Positions 29,935-39,762 of a DNA stretch of 62,443 nucleotides are shown in pieces. This DNA comes from Candidatus Altimarinota bacterium. Lineage in GTDB: Bacteria; Patescibacteriota; Gracilibacteria; Absconditabacterales; Absconditicoccaceae. Both the position numbers and the translations under genes were made by a program. Numbering within the stretch: the first letter of the stretch is position 1; each line of letters starts with the position of its first letter. Where the stretch lies: the NCBI GenBank assembly GCA_021734475.1, contig JAIPIU010000008.1:1-62443 (forward strand), given 5' to 3'. The notes below the pieces were generated by a model that was given only the letters and a program-made list of their open reading frames with translations, searched no databases and was not told where the DNA came from.

Positions 29935-30357
29935 TTAGAATTTAATCTCTTCTCCACATCATTCCTCTATTTTAGCTTCATATTGATAGGAAGATTTGGA
30001 ATAATAAGGTAAGTTATCTGCGAGAGTTTCTAGTCATTCTCTCTTTAGATTTTCATATTCATGAATCAATTTATTTATAGTATCTACATCTATACACTTT
30101 CTATCTTCTGCTGCAGATATCAATTCTTTATAGTACTTTTCCAAAGAATATTTTCTTTTTAATAATTCTCCATTTTCTCACAACACATTTCTTACTACAA
30201 TTTGAATTTTTTGATATATCACTTCAAATCATGAAAATATAGAAACTCTTTCAGCTGGGTTTCTTTGTATATAAACATAACAAAATCATAAAAGTACAAG
30301 TCAAATACAAAACTTTATAAAATTTCTCTTCAATTCTGATTTTCTTTCTGGATCCAT
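29935..30357 (-). CDS. Small single-pass membrane protein of unknown function
   Basis: The 140-residue protein has a basic N terminus (MDPERKSELKRN), one transmembrane segment at about residues 13-28 (FIKFCIGLVLLGFCYVYI), then a soluble helical part of about 110 residues with several Cys and an acidic end. Two Gly near the C terminus are TGA or GGA. No family recognised. The soluble part lies outside or inside depending on topology; the positive-inside rule favours an external C-terminal part. The gap 30358-30506 before the glycosyltransferase holds no feature. Confidence 0.7.
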
Positions 30358-30506
30358 AATTTTTTTCAAGACTAAAAATATTCGATAATTCTTAATATTG
30401 TTTTAAATCATATTTTCAATAGCTTTACAAAAAAATAATTTGCAAATCATATTAAACTAATTATTCTGTATTTCATATTAAATCTTTAGTATTGAACATA
30501 ATCTTT

Positions 30507-31616
30507 ATGAAATTTGCTTTTGTGCATTGTCGAACATTCCCTTGATGAGCATTAAATGTATTCAAAGATTTGATACAAGAAGATTTTGAGAAAAATAAAA
30601 TATCTAGTTCAAAAATATTCACATTAGTATCAGACACAAAATACCTTCAAATTTGAAATCACAAAATAAACATTACAACGGCATTACCATGACGAATAAA
30701 TCAGATTTTTATATATTTCACCAACAATAAATTTCCTATATTATCAAATATATTTGATTATCGTAACCTAATATTTTTCTATCCACTTTTAATGAAAGTA
30801 TTATCCAAAAAAATAAAAAAATATAAACCTGATCATATTACAATATCTTCTTTTGCCATAGCAAAAAATATAAATATTCCAAAATGATGCAAAGCTATGT
30901 TATATCTACATTCGCCTATGCAATATATACGAAGTCATTATGATGAATATTCAAAAAAAATAAAATGATTTAAATGATTTTTATTCAAATCAATAGTCAA
31001 AAAACTTAGAAAATGGGATAAAAAATTTACAAAATTTGATAGTTGTTACTCTAATAGTAATTATACAATGCAGCTTGCAAAAGAAATTTATTGAATAAAC
31101 TGCCAAGTAAAATATCCAAAACTAAATAACGAATATTTTGATACGAAAACAAGCCACAATCCAATGAATTATTATGTCTATGTAGGTAGACTCGTAAATT
31201 TTGTAAGAGAATCTGATCTAGTTATTAAATTATTCAACAAATTACAATTGCCTCTAATAGTAATATGATCTTGACCAGATGAATTATATCTCAAATCTAT
31301 AGCATGAGATAATATAATATTTACATGACGAATAGAAGATACGCAAGAAAGAATAAAAATCATACAACAATCCAAATGATTAATAAATCTTACTAAAGAA
31401 AGTTTTGGTCTAGGTACAGCTGAAGCATTACTATTATGAGTACCAATATTTGGATATAATCAATGAGCCACCCCAGAATTAGTTGATAAAGAATCTTGAA
31501 TTTTAGTAGACAATAAACATATACAAACATTAATTGAAAAATTTCAAGAATTTACAAACAGACAGCGGAACAAAGATATAATATCACAAAACATCAGAAA
31601 AAAATTAAGTAACTAG
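30507..31616 (+). CDS. Glycosyltransferase (GT4-like)
   Basis: The 369 residues have a GT-B fold signature: KFAFVHCRTFPGGALNVF at the start, YLHSPMQY midway and the GT4 C-terminal donor-binding set YVYVGRLV, IVIGSGPDE, IIFTGRIE and ESFGLGTAEALLLGVPIFGY with the EX7E motif. Such enzymes move a sugar from a nucleotide donor, usually to build lipid-linked or surface glycans. No other glycan gene is adjacent, so the acceptor is unknown. Many motif glycines are TGA. The TAG stop runs directly into a GTCATTCCGG repeat. Confidence 0.88.
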
Positions 31617-31685
31617 TCATTCCGATGTTTGTCCTTTGCGAAGTCAAAGGGTTATTTTAACCCAGGAGAATGCAACCAGAATCTT
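31616..31685. repeat. Dispersed GTCATTCCGG repeat with inner hairpins
   Basis: GTCATTCCGATG ... GCAACCAGAATCT with an inner CCTTTG/CAAAGG hairpin. It begins at the last base of the glycosyltransferase stop codon. Confidence 0.8.
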
Positions 31686-31713
31686 GAATAATTTATTTAC
31701 AGTATTTACAGAA

Positions 31714-32463
31714 ATGCAAAATATTCGATTATATTCAATAACAAGTGTACTTATAGTTAGTTTAATATCTCTAATTTGAATTCTAACTTTATGAATCAAA
31801 ACAAAAAAGCTTAAGAAAATTCTAATTTATTTAGTTAGTTTTTCTGCATGATGATTATTATGAGATGCTTTTATACATTTATTACCAGAAATAGTTGAAG
31901 AAAACTGATTTACAATATGGACATCATTTTTTATTTTATCATGAATATTATTTGGACTAATTACAGAAAAAATAATACATCGAAATCACTGTCATATGCC
32001 CATTACAAAAGATCACGTACATCCTTTCGCCTATATGAATTTAATTTGAGATATTGTACATAATTTTATAGATTGATTAATTATAGGAGCTAGTTATTTG
32101 GTTAGTTTACCAGTTTGAATAGCTACAACTATAGCTGTTTTATTACATGAGATACCACAAGAAATATGAGATTTTGGAGTACTCATACATTGATGATTCT
32201 CTAGAAAAAAAGCATTATTAGTAAACTTCTTAACTGCATTAACTTCAATTATAGGAGTAATTATAGCATTAAGTTTAAGCTCTTATGGAGAAAATCTTAC
32301 TAAATTTTTAATACCGTTCGCAGCATGATCATTTATCTATATTGCTTGATCTGATTTAATTCCAGAATTACACAAAGAAACTAAATTAAAACAAGGACTA
32401 ATTCAAATATTATTTTTTCTATTTTGAATCTGACTTATGAGTCTACTTATAATTTTAGAATAA
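31714..32463 (+). CDS. ZIP family metal transporter
   Basis: The 249-residue membrane protein has ZIP landmarks: GDAFIHLLPE in the third helix, HNFIDGLIIGA in TM4 and LLHEIPQEIGDFGVLIHGG in TM5, where the HNxxD and HExPxE residues bind the metal. It moves zinc, iron or manganese into the cytoplasm; iron or manganese could serve the superoxide dismutase at 61024. The His-rich loop RNHCHMPITKDHVHP before TM4 is typical too. Several Gly are TGA. Its 3' end overlaps the code-25 reading of the facing gene by 17 bases, with a terminator hairpin in the same stretch. Confidence 0.93.
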
Positions 32464-32980
32464 AAAAACCTCATCAAGAATATCAAGATGAGGTAGTTTT
32501 AAAATTATCACCATTCTTTTTAAGAATTTTTTTCTTTATAAAGTTTTTTACATACCTTTTTTGATATCTTATAAACCAAGATATTGGTCTACCAAACATC
32601 AATGCAATCAACAATCCTCCAGCCAAAGCATAGAGAAAAGTCTCCAAAGATATTAATCTTATTATAAAGAAAAAAACTAGTTTTAAGACATATAGAGAAT
32701 AAATGGTAACGGTTAGTGCAACAGTATCCGATAACCAGGATACAATTCTGGTCTTTTTTGGAAATATTGTTTTAAATCTTTTTCTATAGTATATTCTTAG
32801 ATTAAGTATGTATCGTATCAAAAGAATATCAACAACGACAGTACTAAGCCTAAGAATAAAAGCTACCCAATGGGACATATTTGCTACTTTTGTCTCCAAA
32901 AAATAACTCACAGTATTAAATACCAATATAGAAAAGACCCAAAGACATATTTCCAAAAACTTTTGGTTTCTGGCTGTCAT
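32447..32980 (-). CDS. Membrane protein of unknown function (C-terminus reads through a terminator)
   Basis: The 177-residue protein has about four transmembrane helices and a basic C-terminal region (QKRYVKNFIKKKILKK). Up to residue 165 no TGA is used for its few glycines. After TTSS the frame meets a TGA that lies in the terminator hairpin 32468-32494; under code 25 it is Gly, and the frame continues GYSGGGFFILKL to a TAA at 32447-32449, inside the end of the ZIP gene. Under a standard code it would stop cleanly before the hairpin. The gene may therefore have come from a standard-code relative, or the tail may be harmless. Confidence 0.75.
32468..32494. terminator. Bidirectional intrinsic terminator
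   Basis: ACCTCATC pairs with GATGAGGT across AAGAATATCAA; A-run on the left and T-rich on the right. Sits between the convergent ZIP gene and membrane protein gene. Confidence 0.8.
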
Positions 32981-33024
32981 AATTATGTGTTTTTATTTGA
33001 ACACAAATGATAATATTTTTATTT

Positions 33025-33609
33025 CTAAAGTCAATACCGCTTTTTTAAAACATATATTACTCTTTGGACATCTCACTCAAACAATTTATATCTATGTTGT
33101 TTAATTAATTTAAATTTATATTTTCTAGATAGTTCGACTAAATCTTTTTTTTCTTGAGGATCAAATCATTTATACAAAATCAAATATCAATCTGATTTTA
33201 TCATATTTCTAGTCCACAAAAAAAGCTTATCTATATATCACACAGCTCTTGCTGTCACATAATCAAATCTATTATGAAAATCCTCTGCTCTAGTCCAGAC
33301 TAAATCAACATTTTCTAATTTCAAATGTGAAACAATTTCTCAAACAGCCTTCAATTTTTTATTTACAGAATCTATTCATGTAAAATTAATATCAGGATTT
33401 GTCATAGCCAAAGGTAATAGAGGAAATCATCATCCAGTACCTATATCACAAACACTAGATCATTTCTTAAATTTCAAAACATTATTGAGTTCAATAGAAT
33501 CCAATATATGTTTGATATAAATTCATTCTTGATTTCTAATAGCAGAAAGGTTTATTTGTGAATTTATTTCAATAAATTTTTTTATCAAATCTTCTCGTAT
33601 TTTTTCCAT
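33025..33609 (-). CDS. rsmG: 16S rRNA (guanine527-N7)-methyltransferase RsmG
   Basis: This 194-residue protein has the RsmG pattern: INLSAIRNQEGIYIKHILDS, then SAM motif I VCDIGTGGGFPLLPLA, FTGIDSVNKKL and VTARAVGYID. RsmG adds the N7 methyl group to G527 of 16S rRNA. The size is near the family norm (about 205-215). The glycines of GTGGGFP are split between GGN and TGA codons. It lies 30 bases after murF on the same strand and is probably co-transcribed with it. Confidence 0.92.
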
Positions 33610-33639
33610 ATTTACACATCGAAAATTAAAAACTAAGTA

Positions 33640-35043
33640 CTAAGAGCTAAAAAAGCTACGCTTTTTTTTCATCCACCGATCAGATTGTCTAGTTAATAAT
33701 TTTGCATCTTCAGGATCTTTTAAAAGCATTTTAACTGTTTCTTCTAGAAATATAGTATTTTGACTTCATTTACAGACTATCAAAATTTCATCTCATTTTT
33801 CTTTCAATAACCTTTTAATAATTTCTCAAGCTTCATTTGATTTATCAAATTTATAAATCAGATTTTTATCATATCATATTTTAATTAATTCATCAGCCAT
33901 ATGCTCACACATCTGTTTTCATACCAAAAATATACGATCAGCAAATTGACTCACATATCAGGCTAATAGTCTATGCTCTTTTTCAGTTAAATCACCAAGC
34001 TCTCTCATATCTCATAAAGTTATCCAAATTTTTCTATTTGGAAACAATCAGTTTTTTATATTATGAACTGCATCTATTATCTTTCTTACGCTAAGCGGAG
34101 ATGCATTATAACTAGAATCAAATATTACACTATTTTCTATTCATTGGAATATACTAAATCTTCCAGCCTGTAATTTATAATCCAATTCCAATTTGTGCTC
34201 CTTTGGACTTGTCCTGAAGCATGAAGGGAAAGGAGCTGGATCCCGTAGTACTACGGGGGACTGAGGATTTATTTTAAACTTATCTAATAGTATTTCTAAT
34301 ATTGTAAACGCTACTCCTATATATCCATAATTTGGCTTTCCAAGTAGATTTGTATTAATTTGATGTTTTTTGTTTTTTATAAATAAATCAAATTGCGCTC
34401 ATACTTTATGATTTTCAAAAGAAAATTTCTCATTTTCAAATCTAATATCAGACTTACTTTCATGTCCCTGTGTCTGATATATAAATTTATCAATCAAAAT
34501 CTGATCTTTCAATTGCATAGCATAAGTATCACTTTCATTCAAAAACGCTATCTCCAATGTATTTTTTATCATTTTTATTTCTTCTTTTGCAATCTCAGCT
34601 GGATCACCAAATTGTTCACTATGTACAGCATCAATTGCAGTAAATACACCCATATGTGGTTTCGCTATTTTAATTAAAAATTCCATTTCCAAGGGTCTAT
34701 CTATACCATATTCCAATATTATAATATCATAAGCTTTTTTTCAAAAAATCAATTTAAAAACTGATTTAAATAATGTTTTAATTAAACATAATATATTTGG
34801 ATCCCAATTCTCTATTTGAAATATCGATAATGACAATCCCAGTTCTCAATTAAAATTCTTTGGTGATGTATAAACTTTTTTTCAAGTTAAAAATTTCTCC
34901 AAAGTCTGAGCAATAATCATACGACAAGAAGTTTTACCTACACTTCCATTGATTCATATAATATATGCCTTATGTTTTTTTAAGTATTTACTAGCCAAAA
35001 AGCCCAATAAACGATAATATAGATTAAGTAATTTTGCTTTCAT
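33640..35043 (-). CDS. murF: UDP-N-acetylmuramoyl-tripeptide--D-alanyl-D-alanine ligase-like Mur ligase
   Basis: The 467-residue protein has the Mur ligase ATP loop IGINGSVGKTSCRMIIAQTL, the central domain LEYGIDRPLEME and the C-terminal domain VIFDSSYNASPLSVRKII with the YNA(S/N)P motif of MurF. MurF adds D-Ala-D-Ala to the peptidoglycan precursor. Between about residues 255 and 285 lies a foreign-looking segment, PQSPVVLRDPAPFPSCFRTS, that comes from a palindromic DNA repeat (34199-34266) inserted in frame. The extreme C terminus (RWMKKKRSFFSS) also runs into repeat-like DNA. TGA encodes many Gly. Confidence 0.88.
34199..34266. repeat. Palindromic repeat in frame inside murF
   Basis: GCTCCTTTGGACTTGTCC, AAAGGAGCTGGATCCCG, TAGTACTA and CGGGGGACTGAGGATTT arranged as nested hairpins. 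Same GGGGG-A-TTT end as the repeats in rimO. It encodes about 24 residues between KFKINP and HKLELDY. Confidence 0.85.
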
Positions 35044-35235
35044 AACATTTTTTCAGTCCCCTTGACAAGGGGGATAAAGGGGGTTTGTCAAAAGTATATT
35101 AAACAAATAAAAAACAAATTCCACTAAAACAAAAAACTCATAGCAATACTTACGAATTAAAATAGCTGAAAAAATTACATGAATAACAATACCAAGAAAA
35201 ATTAACTTAGCGAATAATTTTTCTTGATCTTTTTG

Positions 35236-35298
35236 TCCAGTATTTTTGCATCAAGGTAAAAATACTGGTCCTAGGGTTTGGGGCGGGAAAAGCCCCAA
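35236..35298 (+). repeat. Two-hairpin dispersed repeat (copy 2)
   Basis: CCAGTATTTTT / AAAAATACTGG (11 perfect pairs), then GGTCCTAGGGTTTGGGGC and GGGGC..GCCCC. Differs in stem sequence from copy 1 at 19578 but pairs fully. Confidence 0.85.
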
Positions 35299-35425
35299 GA
35301 AAAAATAAAAAAATATTCAAATAAAAATAGGCGAATAATAATCGCTCCTACTCGTAAAGAACAGTTTGAAAATGTTCCCTACAGTAAGGAACGCTCGCGA
35401 GCGTTCCCTACAAAATAAAAAAAAA

Positions 35426-35448
35426 CTCTCTGCTAATAAAGCAAAGAG
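35426..35448 (-). terminator. Intrinsic terminator of the 35456 gene
   Basis: CTCTCTGC / GCAAAGAG with one mismatch; followed on the minus strand by a run of T (A-run 35414-35425 on plus). Confidence 0.75.
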
Positions 35449-35455
35449 CATTAAA

Positions 35456-35941
35456 CTAATTAAATTTAGACAATTCTAATTCCAATCTTTCTATCTCCTT
35501 TCCATGATGTTGGATAAGCTTCTGATATGGTTTAATTTGATTTTCACAATAAGTGATATCTTTTTTCCATTTTTGAATCTCAGAATTAAGATAGTCCTTA
35601 GTAATTTTCTTCTTTTCTTCCTGAGATAAATTTGCAATAAATTTCCTTGTCTTTCTCTTTCCACGATACAGATCGACAAAAAAACCATAAGAAACCAAAG
35701 TTATAGCAAATACCATTCCAGCGGGTATTAGGCAAAAGAAAAGACAAGCAAAAATACCAGAAGTCCCAGAATTCCAAAAGAAAGAATCATAGGCAAGAAA
35801 AATAACTGAAAGAATATAAGCTATACAAGCTACAATAAAGGCTGTCCACTTGCTTTCTTTCAAGAATTTTTTAGTACCAGTTTTCCAAACATAATTTTCG
35901 AGAGCAATCTGTTCAATTGATTTTTCAATTTTCTTTTTCAT
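35456..35941 (-). CDS. Two-helix membrane protein with coiled-coil tail, paralog A
   Basis: The 161 residues begin MKKKIEKSIEQIALENYVWK, nearly the same start as the next two genes (35456, 36033 and 36553 are paralogs). Two transmembrane helices follow at about residues 34-52 and 65-90. Then comes LSQEEKKKITKDYLNSEIQKW and a charged coiled coil to the end (KEIERLELELSKFN). No family name is known to me. About eight glycines, none encoded by TGA, which is unusual in this genome. An intrinsic terminator lies just after the stop, so this is the last gene of the three-gene row. Confidence 0.85.
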   Translation of the reverse strand: MKKKIEKSIEQIALENYVWKTGTKKFLKESKWTAFIVACIAYILSVIFLAYDSFFWNSGTSGIFACLFFCLIPAGMVFAITLVSYGFFVDLYRGKRKTRKFIANLSQEEKKKITKDYLNSEIQKWKKDITYCENQIKPYQKLIQHHGKEIERLELELSKFN

Positions 35942-35959
35942 AATTTTTCGTTTTTATTG

Positions 35960-36053
35960 TCATTGCGAGTAACAGTTTATCCCGCAAAGCGGGAAAACAA
36001 TCTTATTCCTTATAATTAAGATCGCCACGTCGCTACGCTCCTCGCGATGACAG
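35960..36053. repeat. Dispersed TCATTGCGAG repeat (copy 1)
   Basis: TCATTGCGAG ... CAATCTTATTCC / TTAAGATCGCC ... CTCGCGATGACA: the halves are near reverse complements. Its right end forms the last codons (LSSRGA) of the gene starting at 36542. Copies at 37165-37245 and, in frame, at 48325-48357 in dus. Confidence 0.85.
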
Positions 36054-36542
36054 ATTATTTAATTTTTCTTGAAGCTCAGGGATTCTTTTATTATCTTCTT
36101 CAATTTCTTTTTTCAATTCCTCAATCTCTGATTGTAATTTCTGAATTTCTTTCTCACAATAAGGAATGTTTTCCTGACAAGATTTAATACTTTCCTGAAT
36201 ATAATCCAAAATAGTTTTCTTCTTTTCATCTTGTGATAACAAAGAAATAGATTTTTTAATTATATTTTCATTTCTTCTAGAAGATAAAGAAAAAAGAATA
36301 ACAAACATCATAGCAAGCATACCTAACATCGCAGCAATAACAATTGCACCCAAAACCATCATTCCATAATCATGCGGACAAGTTTCACAGTTTAGAATTA
36401 TAAAGACAAAAGAAATTGCCGATAAAATACCAACAACAATACCAGTAATAATACCAATACTTTCATATTTCTTATCAAGCTTTTCTTTTGCATAGTTCTC
36501 TAGAGCAATCTGCTCAATCAATTTTTCATTTTCAGTTTCCAT
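36033..36542 (-). CDS. Two-helix membrane protein with coiled-coil tail, paralog B
   Basis: The 169 residues share the N-terminal EKLIEQIALENYAKEKL block with the neighbours. Two transmembrane helices follow, around residues 30-50 and 60-85, with Cys-Pro in the loop between (CETCPHDYG). Then LLSQDEKKKTILDYIQESIK and a long coiled coil rich in Glu and Lys. The C terminus LSSRGA and the TAG stop lie within a dispersed repeat, so the original end was probably overwritten. No TGA codons among about ten glycines. Function unknown; the three paralogs may form a membrane complex through their coiled coils (inference). Confidence 0.85.
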   Translation of the reverse strand: METENEKLIEQIALENYAKEKLDKKYESIGIITGIVVGILSAISFVFIILNCETCPHDYGMMVLGAIVIAAMLGMLAMMFVILFSLSSRRNENIIKKSISLLSQDEKKKTILDYIQESIKSCQENIPYCEKEIQKLQSEIEELKKEIEEDNKRIPELQEKLNNLSSRGA

Positions 36543-36552
36543 TTTTTTTATT

Positions 36553-37140
36553 TTAAAAGGTTTCTAATTTTATTTCCAATTCTCTTATTTTAGATATATT
36601 ATCCAAAATCCTCTTTTGATAAGGGTCATGCTGTTTTCTATAATAAGCTATAGTTTCTTCCAATTTAGCTATTTTCCTTTCAAAATAATCTTTATCTTCT
36701 GGATAATCCAAAGCTTTTTTTTCAAGATCAAATTTTTCTAAACAATAATCATTGATAATCTGACCTGTTTGCCAAGATTCTTTTTTACAATAATCATTTT
36801 CATTTTGTAACTGGGTTATTTTATACGCAATATATCCTTCTATAATTTCTCTTTTCTGATATTTAGCCAAAGAAGAAATAATCTTACTTTTTGCTTTTTT
36901 TGACAAAATAAGATAAATTTTATAAGAAAAATAAAGTACAAAATAAAAGATAAATCCGACAATAAGACCAAGCGAAACAAATAGATCAAATTCAGATGAA
37001 AAATAGAAAATAACAGCAGCAAATATAGCTACAATCCAGCTAATGATTTTAAATAACTTAGATGATTTATCACAAGCATAATCTACAGCATAATCCTCGA
37101 GAGCTAATTGCTCAATCGATTTTTCAGTTTTTTTTTTCAT
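36553..37140 (-). CDS. Two-helix membrane protein with coiled-coil tail, paralog C
   Basis: The largest of the three paralogs, 195 residues, starts MKKKTEKSIEQLALEDYAVD. Transmembrane helices lie at about residues 30-48 and 55-78, followed by KAKSKIISSLAKYQKREIIE, the equivalent of the LSQ(E/D)EKKK block, and a coiled coil of about 85 residues that ends ISKIRELEIKLETF. Four glycines, none TGA. It is the first gene of the row; the gap to the next paralog is 10 bases. The AGGAGG-like sequence about six bases before the ATG (CCTCC on the plus strand at 37149) is a strong Shine-Dalgarno, rare in this genome and another sign of foreign origin. Confidence 0.85.
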   Translation of the reverse strand: MKKKTEKSIEQLALEDYAVDYACDKSSKLFKIISWIVAIFAAVIFYFSSEFDLFVSLGLIVGFIFYFVLYFSYKIYLILSKKAKSKIISSLAKYQKREIIEGYIAYKITQLQNENDYCKKESWQTGQIINDYCLEKFDLEKKALDYPEDKDYFERKIAKLEETIAYYRKQHDPYQKRILDNISKIRELEIKLETF

Positions 37141-37471
37141 GTTAAAGACCTCCTATTTTTTAATGTCATCGCGATCCGCCTAGGTAAAGAAGCAATCTTA
37201 TTTCTTATATTTAAGATCGCCGCGTCCTTTGTCCTCGCAATGACGGATTATTTATTTTTTTATTTTATTTGACATTTTTTTATTTAATGATTTAATATTA
37301 AATGTAAATAGATTTGATAATTTTAAATAAATAATTATCATTATTTGATAATCTCAAATACCATGAAAACTTGAGAGTCAACGAAAGTTTTCTGGATATT
37401 TGGATTATACAGAGCCAAAATGGCGTAGTATAATATAAATTTTTAATAATTTTATTACACAACAGAAAAAC
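37141..37471. other. Divergent intergenic region with one dispersed repeat
   Basis: Contains the ribosome-binding site of paralog C, a TCATTGCGAG-type repeat at 37165-37245 and an AT-rich stretch with hairpin-forming AAATAATTATCATTATTTG near 37325. It must hold the promoters of both flanking genes, but I cannot assign boxes with confidence. Confidence 0.6.
37165..37245. repeat. Dispersed TCATTGCGAG repeat (copy 2)
   Basis: GTCATCGCGATCC ... AGCAATCTTA / TTAAGATCGCCGCGTCC ... CTCGCAATGAC, a long imperfect inverted repeat. Confidence 0.85.
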
Positions 37472-38308
37472 ATGTTCTTCCCCAAAACCCTATACGACAA
37501 AATATTTCGAGAACTTGCAGAAAATCAAGAACATACGATTCAGACTCTTCATAAAGCCATAAATAAAAAGGACCTTGGTCCTACGAAGGAGGGGAAAATA
37601 TCTCTTCCAAACTTTTACAAAATAATAGATAATTTTTTAACCAATCAGATTTTAACCAAAGAAAAATGAAAAATAAAACTTCACACATGACGAATAATAT
37701 CGCTATTTGATCTCTCAGAAAAAGTTAAAAAAAACTATATAGAAACAGATTGAATTAAAATAGATTTAAAAGAATGAGAACAAAAAATTTTCTATGCTTC
37801 TTCTCTTATCGATCTGGATAATACTCGAGCAGAATTACTAACAAGTTTAACATTAAAATATTCCAAAGAAGAAAATTTTTATATGTACAATTCCCATCTT
37901 TATCATATTTTATGAATGCCAGAAACTGAAAGCACAAATTTTAAAAACATGAAAAAAAATGTAAACAAAATATATATGCTCGTATGAAACGAAACTATAA
38001 TGGATCAATATGCAGCCAATATACTTAGATTACAATGAACAGATGTTGTTTTAAACCACAAAACTAAATTTCTAAAAGACGGCTATTTCATAAATATAAT
38101 ATGAGATTATATGCTAGAAACTCTATTTCCTGATATAATAAATCAGTATTTCAAAGCTTTTTTTGATAATATCCAAGATCCAAAAGACTTTAATCCTGAA
38201 TTATTCAAAAATATTTTCAAAATGAAAGCTGAGTGTAAAACTACTATCAGACGTTCCAAATCACAAACAGACTCTCTTAAAAAAGAAATCAAAAAATTCT
38301 TCAAATAA
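37472..38308 (+). CDS. Winged-helix-like protein of unknown function
   Basis: The 278 residues start MFFPKTLYDKIFRELAENQE and the first 75 look like a helix-turn-helix of the winged type (TIQTLHKAINKK ... SLPNFYKIIDNFLTNQILT). The rest has a second alpha/beta domain (FYASSLIDLDNTRAELLTS, IYMLVGNETIMDQYAANIL) and a lysine-rich end. It could be a transcription regulator with a sensor domain, or a restriction or abortive-infection type protein; I cannot decide. Residues KKDLGPTKEGK come from GGACCTTGGTCCTACGAAGG, a palindrome that resembles the dispersed repeats, again in frame. TGA is used for several Gly. Confidence 0.75.
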
Positions 38309-38355
38309 ACCTCATAAAAATACACACATTTTCATATAATTAAAAAGACCACATT

Positions 38356-38389
38356 AGATTCCGGCTGCAATACTTAACGCCGGAATGAC
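38356..38389. repeat. Dispersed GTCATTCCGG repeat (half copy)
   Basis: AGATTCCGGCTGCAATAC then TTAACGCCGGAATGAC. Hairpin-forming. A further weak hairpin, AAATCCGA/TCAGATTT (38407-38432), may end transcription of the gene to the left. Confidence 0.85.
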
Positions 38390-38499
38390 AGCAAAAAAAC
38401 AAAAAAAATCCGACCATTTAAGATCAGATTTCTATTATAATTTTTATCAATGTTTATCTATTTTAAACAAAGTTTATCATCCCACAAAGCGGGATATTT

Positions 38500-39762
38500 T
38501 TAATCTTTTTCCAACATAAGTGTGATAATCACAGCAATGGGCACAGCCAAAAGTACTCCCAAAAATCACATCACCAAACCTCATATTATCATAGAAACAA
38601 ATATTACTATAGGATTTACTCCTAATGTTTTGTTCATCAAAAATGGAATAAATACATTATTTTCAAGCCACTGGATAATAAAGAATATTATAAGTACTAC
38701 TATTCATCCATAAATTCCATGATGAAGTAATGCTACCAATATAGCAGCAACACTAGCAAACAATGGTCATAAATATGGAATAAATTCAGTTAATCAAGCT
38801 ATCAATGCAAGGGTTCATTTTTGTGGTAGGTCCATACCAAAAATAGATAACAACCACAATGCAACATAAACTGCAACTCATATAAATATACAAAGCAAAA
38901 GCTGACTTTTCAACCATATTCATAATTTTTTATATATTCTTTCTAGTCTTACAACCATATATTCTCTAGATTTTAATGATCCAATACTAGATATAAATCT
39001 AATAACAGAATTTTTTTCTATAGAAAATAGTACTGATAAAGTCAAAATTATAGCTATCTGTCATATCAAATTAAAGAATAATCATACAAAATTTACAGCC
39101 CACGCTCCTATAACTTGAGCTGAAGTTGTACCTATTTGAGCTAATTGAGATAGATTTTCTTGTATCTTCATCTGAGCAGATCATACAAGATCAGGATTAC
39201 TCAAGAAATTTATAATAGAATCTTTAGCATATCCAGGAATCCAAGACAAAGACATAACCACCTCAGATAAAGGTTTTGTCTGTAATAATGTTTGTATATC
39301 ATTTACATGACCTATAAATATCTTAATAATTTCTGAGATTTGAGAAAAAAGAAAAGGAACAATAAACACCAATCCTGAAAGTAAAATTATTATAAGCAAA
39401 AAATAAGATACTGCTATAGCTAAGCCTCTACGAAATCTGATTCTTTCAAAAAAGTCTATTACAGCTTCAATAGCTACAGAAAGTATATATGCAGTAATTA
39501 TCAAATATATTATTTGAAGAGATTGAAAAGCTATATATCACAAAAATACTACCAACAATCAAATAATCCAAAATTTAAACATTGATTTTCAATCAAAAAA
39601 ACCAGCATTATCTGTACCTTTCTCAGATTTTCTTAATTTTTTTAGTTGATCTTCTACTTTTTCCAATTCTTCTAATTCTTTACTAGCTGTCCTTTTTATC
39701 TTATTAAATCATTTCTCCAAAAATCACTTCATATTAGACCAAAAATCATTTATTGTTTTCAT
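38500..39762 (-). CDS. AI-2E family (PerM/YdiK-like) permease
   Basis: The 420-residue membrane protein has the family pattern: a helix pair near residues 65-100, a soluble middle part with the LLQTKPLSEVV segment, then LTEFIPYLGPLFASVAAILVALL, the signature of the AI-2E transporter family, and paired C-terminal helices (VIFVSMIIGGLVMGFLGVLL). Members export small molecules or work as Na+/H+ antiporters; the substrate here is unknown. The N-terminal 60 residues are a charged helical extension (KGFNKIKRTASKELEELEKV) not common in the family. Its ATG overlaps the end of rnpA by 13 bases, so the two are translated in series. Confidence 0.9.

Larger units (their letters stand above)
35044..35455. 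other. Repeat-rich gene-free stretch upstream of murF
   Basis: Holds CCCCTTGACAAGGGGG (about 35057-35087, rimO-type repeat), a two-hairpin dispersed repeat (35236-35298), a perfect 20-base palindrome GGAACGCTCGCGAGCGTTCC (35388-35407) and the terminator of the gene to the right (35426-35448). No gene is visible. Confidence 0.7.

Noticed and set aside
35388-35407. Perfect 20-base palindrome GGAACGCTCGCGAGCGTTCC as an operator
   Set aside because: No promoter-like setting and no second copy in the window; it lies in a repeat-rich spacer, so it is only noted.
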